Shown here piece after piece: positions 1 through 6,069 of a DNA stretch of 8,540 bases. The first letter of the stretch is position 1, and each line of letters opens with the position of its first letter. This stretch comes from Pseudomonadota bacterium (GTDB taxonomy: Bacteria > Pseudomonadota > Gammaproteobacteria > Steroidobacterales > Steroidobacteraceae). The DNA is taken from positions 1 to 8,540 of the forward strand of contig JAFEDW010000075.1 in assembly GCA_018241455.1 (NCBI GenBank), read 5' to 3'. Below the pieces are notes generated by a model, which did not search any database, had not been told where the DNA came from, and saw nothing but the letters and a program-made list of their open reading frames with translations. The translations under genes were made by a program, and so were the position numbers.

Positions 1-757
1 TGCTGGCCGCGGCCAGCATGCGCGAACGCGCCTCGATGTCGCGGCCGTTCTCGCAGGCGCGCGGCAGGTATTGCTGGATCAGCCGCATGCCCTCGAGCGC
101 GATGCCGTCGGCCAGCGGATGGAAACCCGGCGCGCAGTAGGCCTCGAAGCAATGTACGAACGCGTCGATGCCAGTGGCCGCGGTGACGCCTGACGGCAAA
201 CCGACCGTGAGCTCGGGATCGCTGATCACGACGCCCGGCATCATCTTCGGATGGAAGATGATCTTCTTCTGGTGCGTGGCCTCGTTGATCACGACGCCCG
301 CGCGCCCCACCTCGGAACCCGTGCCGGCCGTGGTCGGCACGGCGACCACCGGCGCGATGCCGCGCTCGTCGGCGCGCGTCCACCAGTCGCCGACGTCTTC
401 GAAGTCCCACAGCGGGCGCGTCTGGCCCGACATGAACGCGATGACCTTGCCGGCATCGAGCGCCGAACCGCCGCCGAACGCGATCACGCCGTCATGGCCA
501 CCCGCGCGATAGGCGGCGAGGCCCGCCTCGATGTTTGCGGCCACGGGATTGCCGCGCACAGCAGCGAACAACGCAGTTCCGGGAACCAATGCAATCGCGG
601 CGCGCACCATCGGCGCATCGCGCAGGCCCTCGTCGGTCACGAGCAGCGGGCGCTTGATGCCGAGCCGGGCGCAGGCCGCGCCCAGTTCCGCGATGCGGCC
701 GGGACCTGCCCACACCGTGGTGGGATAATTCCAGTTCGCCTTGAGACTTACGCTCAC
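1..757 (-). CDS. Iron-containing alcohol dehydrogenase, C-terminus cut off by the window edge
   Basis: NAD(P)-dependent oxidation of an alcohol to an aldehyde (or the reverse), cytoplasmic, group III Fe-ADH family. The first 252 residues are present. They show the nucleotide-binding GGGSALD segment at 95-101, the family signature PTTAGTGSE at 141-149, and the first half of the metal site, TGIDAFVH at 196-202 with D198 and H202 spaced as in FucO-type enzymes. The two later metal histidines lie beyond the window. Family length is about 380, so about one third is missing. I chose GTG at 757 because it overlaps the TGA of the aldehyde dehydrogenase (GTGA), a typical translational-coupling junction, and because the fold begins directly after it (NWNYPTTVWAGPG). 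No competing start is evident. The neighbours suggest it oxidises an alcohol group whose aldehyde is passed to the dehydrogenase upstream in the operon. The substrate is unknown. Confidence 0.92.
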   Translation of the reverse strand, partial: MSVSLKANWNYPTTVWAGPGRIAELGAACARLGIKRPLLVTDEGLRDAPMVRAAIALVPGTALFAAVRGNPVAANIEAGLAAYRAGGHDGVIAFGGGSALDAGKVIAFMSGQTRPLWDFEDVGDWWTRADERGIAPVVAVPTTAGTGSEVGRAGVVINEATHQKKIIFHPKMMPGVVISDPELTVGLPSGVTAATGIDAFVHCFEAYCAPGFHPLADGIALEGMRLIQQYLPRACENGRDIEARSRMLAAAS

Positions 758-2148
758 GTCGTCACCCGCAGATGAAAGGACTTCGGCCGCGTCAGGTGCT
801 CGAAGCCGATCACCGACAGCGTGCAGCCGCGGCCGGAATCCTTGACGCCCACCCACGCGAGCGCCGGATCGAGGTAGTCGCAGCGGTTCAGGAAGAAGGT
901 GCCGGTCTGCAGCTGATCGCCGATCGCGAGCGCCGCGGCCTCGTCGCGCGACCACACGGCAGCGGTCAATCCGAACGCGCTGTCGTTCATCAGCGCCACG
1001 GCCTCGGCATCCGACGACACCTTCATGACGCCGGCCACCGGGCCGAAGATTTCCTCGCGCATCACCGTCGAGGTCGGCGGCGCATCGAGCAGCAGTTGCG
1101 GCGCCAGGTACGGCGTGCCGGGCTTGCTCAATGGAAAAGCGCGCTCGTCGATCACGCCGCGCGCGCCGGCGCGAATGGATTCCTGCACCTGCGCGCGGAT
1201 CGCATCCGCCGCGCTGGCACGCACCACCGGCCCGAGCGTGGTCGTCGCATCGAGCGGATTGCCGAGCGCGTACTGGCGCACCAGTTCGGTCGCGCCCGCG
1301 GCAAACTGGTCATACAGTGATTCGTGCACGTAGATGCGCTGCATGCCGCAGCAGGACTGGCCGGAATTGAAATAGGCGCCATCGACGATGTTCTCGATCG
1401 CGTGCGCGAGGTTGGCGTCGTGGCGCACGTAGACCGGATCGCAGCCGCCGAGCTCGAGGCCGACGCCGATGAAACGCTCGGCCGCGACACGCTGCACCGC
1501 GTGGCCGCCGGCGACGGAACCGGTAAAGGCCACGAAGTCGACGCGCGGATCGCGGATCACCGCCTCGGTCGCCGCGTGCTCGAGATGCAGCACCTGGAAC
1601 ACGCCGGCCGGCAGTCCGGCGGTTTCGAAGCATTCGGCGTAGCGGTCGGCGCACAGCGGCGTCTGCGCCGAGTGCTTCAGCACCACGGCATTGCCGGCCA
1701 GCAGCGCGGGCACGACACTGTTGACGGCGATCAGGTACGGGTAATTCCACGCCGCCACCGTGAACACGACGCCGAGCGGCTCGCGCCGCAGGAACCGGTG
1801 GAAACCGGGCTTCGGCCCGACGTCGATATCCGCCAGCGCTGCAGCGGCGATGCTGGTCATGTAGCGCGCACGCTCGAGCATGCCGCGCACTTCGTTGGGC
1901 GCGTACCGGGCCGGGCGCCCCATCTGCCAGCTCAGCTCGGCGGCGATCTCCGCGGCGCCCGCCTCGAAGGCCGCGCAAAAGCGCTCGATGATCGCGGCGC
2001 GTTCGGTGACCGGCACGCTGCGCCACGAGCGCTGTGCCACTTGCGCGCGCTGCAGCGTGGCGTCGATTTCCGCCGGCGTGGCGGCACGGCGCTCGGCATA
2101 CACGCGCCCGTCGACCGGGCTGATGGTTTTCAACATGCTGGTGGCCAT
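754..2148 (-). CDS. NAD(P)+-dependent aldehyde dehydrogenase
   Basis: Oxidises an aldehyde to a carboxylate in the cytoplasm (ALDH superfamily, 464 aa, near the usual 450-500). Visible landmarks in order: the oxyanion-hole Asn in WNYP (N135), cofactor-binding VVLKHS (K158), the glycine region FTGSVAGG (208-215), the general base in LELGG (E232), the nucleophile in SGQSCC (C266 by alignment to GQxC, followed by C267), and EEIFGP (365-370, the cofactor ribose contact). All catalytic residues are present. The start at ATG 2148 lies 18 nt after the glutamine synthetase-like gene; Shine-Dalgarno pairing is weak, and M5 is a possible alternative. The 3' end overlaps the alcohol dehydrogenase by 4 nt. 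The context suggests it acts on a gamma-glutamylated amino aldehyde or a simple aldehyde made by the neighbouring alcohol dehydrogenase. The double cysteine also occurs in other ALDHs and need not be unusual. Confidence 0.93.
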   Translation of the reverse strand: MATSMLKTISPVDGRVYAERRAATPAEIDATLQRAQVAQRSWRSVPVTERAAIIERFCAAFEAGAAEIAAELSWQMGRPARYAPNEVRGMLERARYMTSIAAAALADIDVGPKPGFHRFLRREPLGVVFTVAAWNYPYLIAVNSVVPALLAGNAVVLKHSAQTPLCADRYAECFETAGLPAGVFQVLHLEHAATEAVIRDPRVDFVAFTGSVAGGHAVQRVAAERFIGVGLELGGCDPVYVRHDANLAHAIENIVDGAYFNSGQSCCGMQRIYVHESLYDQFAAGATELVRQYALGNPLDATTTLGPVVRASAADAIRAQVQESIRAGARGVIDERAFPLSKPGTPYLAPQLLLDAPPTSTVMREEIFGPVAGVMKVSSDAEAVALMNDSAFGLTAAVWSRDEAAALAIGDQLQTGTFFLNRCDYLDPALAWVGVKDSGRGCTLSVIGFEHLTRPKSFHLRVTT

Positions 2149-2166
2149 CCGGCTGGTGTCGGTCTG

Positions 2167-3534
2167 CTAGATGATCTCGAAGTAGCGCGCCAGTTCCCAG
2201 TCGGTGACGTGGCGGCGGAATTCGCGCTCTTCCCACTCGCGGCTGGCGGCGAAGTGCTCGACGAACGGCGCGCCGAACAGTTCCTGCGCGGCCTTCGAAC
2301 GCGCCAGCCGCTCGGCCGCTTCGCTCAACGTGCGCGGCAACTGCCGCTTCGCCGGGAGCTTCCGGTCATAGGCCGTGCCCGTCATCGGCTCGTCCGGTTC
2401 GATGCGCTGCTCGATGCCCCACAGTCCTGATCCGATCGCCACTGCGATCGCGAGGTAAGGATTGATGTCGGCCGCCGAGATGCGGTATTCGACGCGTTGG
2501 CTCTTTGGACCGCCCTGAATGACCCGCAACGCACAGGTGCGGTTTTCCACACCCCAGGTCGCCGAGGTCGGCGCCCAGAATCCCGGCACCAGGCGCGAGT
2601 AACTGTTGACGGTGGAGGCGACCATCGCCAGCAGTTCCGGCATCAACGCCTGCTGTCCGCCGACGAACCAGCGCATCTCGTCCGACATCGTGTGCGGCTT
2701 GTGCTCATCGTAGAACACCGGCGAGCCGTCCTTGCGGGTCATCGAGACATGCAGGTGGCCGCTCTGCCCGGGCATGAGCTGCGACCACTTCGCCATGAAG
2801 GTCGCCATCAGCCCGCGGCGCTGCGCCAGCACCTTGGTGAAAGTCTTGAACAACGCGGCGCGATCGGCCGCTTCCAGCGCTTCGGTATATTTGAGCGCCG
2901 CCTCGAGCACGCCCGGGCCGGTCTCGGTGTGCAGGCCCTCGATCGGCATGCGCATGTCGGCGGCGAGCTGCAGCAGCGCCTGGTACAGCTCGGCATGCAC
3001 CGAGGCGCGCAGCATCGAGTAGCCGAAGTAGCCCGGCGTCATGTGCTGCATGTCGCGGTAAGCCTTGGCGCGCACGCTGTCGGGCGTTTCATTGAAGATG
3101 AAGAATTCGAACTCGGCTGCGGCCGAGACGTTGTAGCCGGCGGCTGCGGCGCGCTCGACCACGCGACGCAGCGTCGAGCGTGGGCACACAGGCTCGGCGC
3201 GGCCGGTGAACTCGCCGAGGAACAGCAGCATGTTGCCTTCGAGCGGCAGGCTGCGGCAGGTCTCGGGCAGCAGCCGCACCATCGCGTCGGGATAAGCGGT
3301 GTGCCAGCCGGTGAACCTGACGTTGTCGTAGACCGCGTCGTTCGAATCCCAGCCGAGCACGACGTCGCAGAAGGCGATGCCCTTGTCGAGCGCGGCGAAG
3401 AATTTCTCGCGGTTGATGTACTTGCCGCGCAGGATGCCGTCGTTGTCGAAGATGCCGATCTTGACGTGCTGCAGGCCGCGCGCCTCGACGATCGCGCGGG
3501 CGTGTGCGGCGGTACGGACCTCTTCCGGCGACAT
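2167..3534 (-). CDS. Glutamine synthetase-family gamma-glutamyl-amine ligase (PuuA/GlnA-like)
   Basis: ATP-dependent ligase of the type I glutamine synthetase fold, 455 aa. Motifs in order: metal-binding EFEFF (E141, E143), HTETGPGVLEA (E204, E211), GQSGHLHVS with H260 and H262 matching the metal and ATP histidines, NSYSRLVPG (R314), ENRTCALRV (R332) and EYRISAADINPY (E349, R351). The catalytic set looks intact. I see no convincing adenylylation-tyrosine segment (NLYDLPPEE-like) such as true GlnA carries. That, with dehydrogenase rather than ntrBC neighbours, argues for a catabolic paralogue that joins glutamate to an amine, as PuuA does with putrescine or GlnA-like enzymes do with ethanolamine, ethylamine or isopropylamine. 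The start at ATG 3534 is supported by a strong ribosome binding site (GGGGAGAG, 6 nt upstream). The aldehyde dehydrogenase follows after 18 nt. The amine cannot be identified from the sequence, and a nitrogen-assimilating role is not excluded. Confidence 0.92.
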   Translation of the reverse strand: MSPEEVRTAAHARAIVEARGLQHVKIGIFDNDGILRGKYINREKFFAALDKGIAFCDVVLGWDSNDAVYDNVRFTGWHTAYPDAMVRLLPETCRSLPLEGNMLLFLGEFTGRAEPVCPRSTLRRVVERAAAAGYNVSAAAEFEFFIFNETPDSVRAKAYRDMQHMTPGYFGYSMLRASVHAELYQALLQLAADMRMPIEGLHTETGPGVLEAALKYTEALEAADRAALFKTFTKVLAQRRGLMATFMAKWSQLMPGQSGHLHVSMTRKDGSPVFYDEHKPHTMSDEMRWFVGGQQALMPELLAMVASTVNSYSRLVPGFWAPTSATWGVENRTCALRVIQGGPKSQRVEYRISAADINPYLAIAVAIGSGLWGIEQRIEPDEPMTGTAYDRKLPAKRQLPRTLSEAAERLARSKAAQELFGAPFVEHFAASREWEEREFRRHVTDWELARYFEII

Positions 3535-3540
3535 GGCGCG

Positions 3541-3548
3541 CTCTCCCC
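3541..3548 (-). promoter_or_regulatory. Strong Shine-Dalgarno of the glutamine synthetase-like gene
   Basis: On the minus strand GGGGAGAG sits 6 nt before the ATG at 3534. It is the clearest ribosome binding site in the left block and fixes the start of the ligase gene. It also suggests that this gene is translated independently of the upstream transferase gene. Confidence 0.7.
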
Positions 3549-3568
3549 GTTTCTGCGCTGGGCTGAGT

Positions 3569-3581
3569 CGCTAGTTTAGCG
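3569..3581. promoter_or_regulatory. Short perfect inverted repeat upstream of the ligase gene, possible operator
   Basis: CGCTA-GTT-TAGCG, a 5-bp perfect inverted repeat with a 3-bp centre, lies in the 71-bp gap between the transferase and ligase genes, about 35 bp before the ligase start. It is the only A/T-containing palindrome in a GC-rich gap, so it could be a regulator site. Read on the plus strand it is followed by CTTTT, but no plus-strand gene ends there, so a terminator role is unlikely. No convincing -35/-10 pair accompanies it. Five-base arms can arise by chance. Confidence 0.3.
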
Positions 3582-3605
3582 CTTTTCGCCTGCGCCGCCC
3601 GCCGC

Positions 3606-4241
3606 TCAGGAACGCCATTCGGTCAGGCCCTCCAGCTCGCACAGGCGCTGCCAGCTGGCGCGCGCGCGCATGCGCTGCGCGAATGCCTTCAGCGCCGGCC
3701 ATTCGAGCGCGGGTTTGGGCATGTTGCGCGACCAGCGCATGTACATGAGCAGCTGCAGGTCGGCCGACGACAGCTCGGCACCGAGGAGATACGGGCCGGC
3801 GGCGCGCAGATGGGCATCGACGTGATCCCACACCGCTTCGATGCGCGCGCGCAGCGCGCCGCGCACTGCGGCCGGGTGTTCGTCCGAGCCCAGGTCGCGC
3901 GGATAGAACCAGTTGCGATAGGTCGCGCCGAGCGCAAAGCTGCTGTACGCCAGCCACTGGTACCACTGGTTGCGCCGTGGCGTAGCCGGCGGCGGCGCGA
4001 TCTTCGCCTCCGGATGCCGGTCGGCCAGCATCAGCAGCAGCGCCGCCACTTCACTGTAGGGCTTTCCGTCGATGATGAGCGTCGGCACCTTGCCGAGCGG
4101 ATTGAGGCGCAGGTATTCAGGGCTGCGCTGCGCACCGCGGTCGAAGTCGACCAGCTCGAGCTGGTACGGCGCCCCGATCTCGAGCAGCGCCAGGTGCACG
4201 GCCATGCTGGCGGTGCCGGGGGAATAGTAGAGCGTGTACAT
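3606..4241 (-). CDS. Glutathione S-transferase family protein
   Basis: Cytosolic GST-fold protein of 211 aa, the normal length. The N-terminal thioredoxin-like domain (about 1-78) has YYSPGTASMAVHLALLE with S8 and S12 near the usual catalytic position, the cis-proline loop LNPLGKVPTL (P53), and the glutathione-contact segment SEVAALL (E64, a common variant of ESxAI with Ser replaced by Val). The helical C-terminal domain (about 88-211) has the N-capping motif SSADLQLLMY (159-168) and several tryptophans. It could conjugate or reduce an electrophile, but family members are too diverse to name a substrate. It starts at ATG 4241 with a weak AGG 9 nt upstream; no better start is seen. It is divergent from argR across 111 bp and precedes the ligase gene by 71 bp in the same direction, so it may be the first gene of the left operon or an independent unit. 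Confidence 0.9.
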   Translation of the reverse strand: MYTLYYSPGTASMAVHLALLEIGAPYQLELVDFDRGAQRSPEYLRLNPLGKVPTLIIDGKPYSEVAALLLMLADRHPEAKIAPPPATPRRNQWYQWLAYSSFALGATYRNWFYPRDLGSDEHPAAVRGALRARIEAVWDHVDAHLRAAGPYLLGAELSSADLQLLMYMRWSRNMPKPALEWPALKAFAQRMRARASWQRLCELEGLTEWRS

Positions 4242-4297
4242 GTCGGCGTACCTGCGCGGCAGCGGGGGGCCGGGGATTCTGGATGAACCCCGCGCGC

Positions 4298-4326
4298 TTG
4301 ACTATCTGTGCATATTTATGCATACT
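4298..4326 (+). promoter_or_regulatory. Predicted sigma70 promoter of the argR-argG operon
   Basis: TTGACT (4298-4303, 5 of 6 to consensus), a 17-bp spacer, then CATACT (4321-4326, 4 of 6). The predicted start is near 4333, which leaves about 20 nt before the argR ATG. This AT-rich stretch contrasts sharply with its GC-rich surroundings. Both ARG boxes lie on it, one in the spacer and -10 and the other over the start point, so bound ArgR would block RNA polymerase. I found no comparably good promoter on the minus strand for the divergent transferase gene. Confidence 0.7.
4307..4324. promoter_or_regulatory. ARG box 1 (ArgR operator)
   Basis: TGTGCATATTTATGCATA fits the 18-bp ARG-box plan WNTGAATWWWWATTCANW at every position, except that the arms are TGCAT/ATGCA rather than TGAAT/ATTCA. 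The arms are perfectly complementary. It covers the promoter spacer and most of the -10. Its position directly before argR, with a second box 3 bp away, makes the assignment strong although the arm sequence is a variant. Confidence 0.85.
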
Positions 4327-4327
4327 G

Positions 4328-4345
4328 TATGCATGTTTATGCACA
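4328..4345. promoter_or_regulatory. ARG box 2 (ArgR operator)
   Basis: TATGCATGTTTATGCACA has the same TGCAT/ATGCA arms around a GTTT centre. It is separated from box 1 by exactly 3 bp (centres 21 bp apart, two helical turns), the arrangement an ArgR hexamer is known to bind in enteric bacteria. It covers the predicted transcription start. Confidence 0.85.
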
Positions 4346-4352
4346 ATGCGCC

Positions 4353-4805
4353 ATGCTGAACGACCACCACCTGCAGGAGCGGCGCGCAGCGATCCTCGCG
4401 TTGCTCGGCCATGGCGTCGTGCGCCGGCAATCCGAGCTGACGCAGCTGCTGCGCAAGCGCGGCTTCGCGGTCACGCAGTCCTCGGTCAGCCGCGACCTGC
4501 GCGATCTCGGCGTGCTGAAGGCGAGCGGCCGCTACCTGGCGCCGCCGACCGAGACCGCGCACGCCCATGGCAGTTTCGGCGCGCTGGCACAGTTCGTGCG
4601 CTCGGCGCGGCCGGCCGGCGCCGCGCTGACCGTGCTGCGCACCAGCACCGGCGCCGCGCAGAGCGTCGCGGTGGCGCTCGACAAGGCGGCCTGGCCGGAA
4701 GTGGTCGGCACGATCTCCGGCGACGACACCATCTTCATCGCCACGCCCGACGGCCGGGCACAGCAACGCCTGCTCGCGCGCCTGCGCGAGCATTTCGGGG
4801 TCTGA
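4353..4805 (+). CDS. argR: Arginine repressor ArgR
   Basis: Arginine-sensing transcriptional repressor, 150 aa (family about 150-156), acting as a hexamer with arginine as corepressor. The N-terminal winged helix (about 5-65) includes the recognition segment QSSVSRDLRDLGVLKA (42-57). The C-terminal trimerisation and arginine-binding domain (about 72-150) carries STGAAQSVA (98-106) and the arginine-binding GDDTIF (123-128, D124 and D125). I chose ATG 4353: the in-frame GTG at 4308 and ATG at 4329 lie in the operator or before the predicted transcript start and would add a peptide encoded by the ARG boxes. No clear Shine-Dalgarno precedes 4353. argG follows after 4 nt. The paired ARG boxes immediately upstream imply that it represses its own operon and hence the downstream arg genes. 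Other targets are likely but not visible here. Confidence 0.95.
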   Translation: MLNDHHLQERRAAILALLGHGVVRRQSELTQLLRKRGFAVTQSSVSRDLRDLGVLKASGRYLAPPTETAHAHGSFGALAQFVRSARPAGAALTVLRTSTGAAQSVAVALDKAAWPEVVGTISGDDTIFIATPDGRAQQRLLARLREHFGV

Positions 4806-4809
4806 CACC

Positions 4810-6069
4810 ATGACGACTGCTGCGACCGCGGGCGCCAAGCCCATCGTGCTGGCCTATTCCGGCGGCCTCGACACCTCGTTCCTGGTGCCGTGGATCGCGG
4901 AGCAATACCAGCGGCCGGTCATCACGGTGACCGTCGACACCGGCGGCATCGATGCCGCTGCGGCAGCCAGCCTGCGCGCGCGGGCGCTCGCGCTCGGCGC
5001 CGTCGAGCACCACCAGGTCGATGCGCGCGCCGGCTACTTCGAGCAGGTGCTGCGCTTCCTGATCATCGGCAACGTGCGCCGCGGCCAGCTCTATCCGCTG
5101 TGCGTCGGTGCCGAGCGCGTCATGCAGGCGCAGACGATCGCGCTGATGGCGCGCAAGCTCGGCACGAATTCGATCGCGCACGGCTGCACCGCGGCCGGCA
5201 ATGACCAGGTGCGCTTCGAAGTGGCGCTGCGCACGCTGGCGCCCGAGCTCGAGATCATCGCGCCGGTCCGGGACCATGCCTTCAAGCGCAGCGACGAGCT
5301 GGAATACCTGCGTACCCGCTCGTTGCCGGTGCCGCCGCATGGCGCCGCGTATTCCACCAATCGCGGTCTGTGGGGTGTCACGATCGGCGGCACCGAAACG
5401 CTGACCTCGAAAGGCAGCATTCCCGAGAGTGCCTGGGTGCTGTCGAAAGACGCGTTCGATCGCCCCGCGCTGCCGCAGCATCACACGCTGCGCTTCGAGC
5501 AGGGGCGCCCGGCCGCGCTCGACGGCAAGGCCTTGAGCCCCGTGGAGCTGATCGAAAGGCTGGAGGCTCTGGCTGCGCCATTCGGCATCGGCCGCGGCAT
5601 CCACCTCGGCGACACGATCATCGGCACCAAGGGACGCGTCGCCTTCGAAGCGCCGGCCGCCGAAGTGCTGCTGACCGCGCATCGCGAGCTCGAGAAGCTC
5701 GTGCTCACGCCGCGCCAGCAGCGCATCAAGGAAACGCTGGCGCTGGCGTATGGCGACTGGGTTCACGAGGGACAACTGCTCGACCCGGTGTGCCGGGACA
5801 TCGAGGCGCTGTTCCTCTCTTCACAGCATCGCGTGAGCGGTGAAGTGCACCTGCTGTTCCGGCCGGGGAGCGTGTTCGTCGAGGGCGTCGAATCGCCCTA
5901 CTCGCTGATGAGCGCCTCGAAAGGCGTGTACGGCGAAGCGGCCGGCGAGTGGACCAGCGCCGATGCGCTCGGCTTCTCGAAGATCGTCGCGCTGACCGGC
6001 ATGTTCCACGCGCGGGCCGGCGAAATGGCCGCGCACGAGGCGCGGCAGCCGGGAGCACAACAGCCGTGA
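4810..6069 (+). CDS. argG: Argininosuccinate synthase
   Basis: Joins citrulline and aspartate with ATP (to AMP and pyrophosphate) to form argininosuccinate, the penultimate arginine step, in the cytoplasm. 419 aa. The N-terminal PP-loop AYSGGLDTS (15-23) binds ATP. HGCTAAGNDQVRFE (124-137) is the citrulline/aspartate segment, with Ala-Ala where many homologues have Gly-Lys. YSTNRGLWG (181-189) and GRGIHLGDTIIGTKGR (261-276) are also conserved. The wording of 77-200 resembles, from memory, the ArgG lineage of Bacteroidetes and Xanthomonas more than the E. coli form. The start at ATG 4810 is 4 nt after argR, with GGGG about 10 nt upstream. The TGA overlaps the GTG start of the next gene. The last dozen residues (MAAHEARQPGAQQP) are a loose tail. 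Expected to be arginine-repressed through the ARG boxes before argR. Confidence 0.95.
   Translation: MTTAATAGAKPIVLAYSGGLDTSFLVPWIAEQYQRPVITVTVDTGGIDAAAAASLRARALALGAVEHHQVDARAGYFEQVLRFLIIGNVRRGQLYPLCVGAERVMQAQTIALMARKLGTNSIAHGCTAAGNDQVRFEVALRTLAPELEIIAPVRDHAFKRSDELEYLRTRSLPVPPHGAAYSTNRGLWGVTIGGTETLTSKGSIPESAWVLSKDAFDRPALPQHHTLRFEQGRPAALDGKALSPVELIERLEALAAPFGIGRGIHLGDTIIGTKGRVAFEAPAAEVLLTAHRELEKLVLTPRQQRIKETLALAYGDWVHEGQLLDPVCRDIEALFLSSQHRVSGEVHLLFRPGSVFVEGVESPYSLMSASKGVYGEAAGEWTSADALGFSKIVALTGMFHARAGEMAAHEARQPGAQQP

Noticed and set aside
240..262. Nine-base perfect inverted repeat (ATCATCTTC / GAAGATGAT, 5-nt loop)
   Set aside because: It lies inside the alcohol dehydrogenase reading frame and encodes IIFHPKM. 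With no T-tract or gene end nearby, codon coincidence is the simplest explanation.
772..3579. Long plus-strand open frames (for example 1324-2430 and 2497-3579) opposite the dehydrogenase and ligase genes
   Set aside because: Their products are Arg/His/Ala-rich with no family motifs. They mirror genuine genes in high-GC DNA, where antisense stops are rare.
4271..4292. CGGGG ... CCCCG hairpin in the transferase leader
   Set aside because: Only a 5-bp stem with a 12-nt loop and no T-tract, which is expected by chance in GC-rich DNA.
4308..4352. N-terminally longer argR starting at GTG 4308 or ATG 4329
   Set aside because: The extra residues (MHIYAYCMHVYAQCA) are just the translation of the ARG boxes, both starts lie at or before the predicted transcript start, and ArgR homologues begin near ATG 4353.
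5949..6065. Upstream in-frame ATG 5949 for the P-loop gene
   Set aside because: It would add 39 Arg-rich residues that are an out-of-frame reading of the argG 3' end. The GTG at 6066 overlaps the argG stop and begins the folded sequence.
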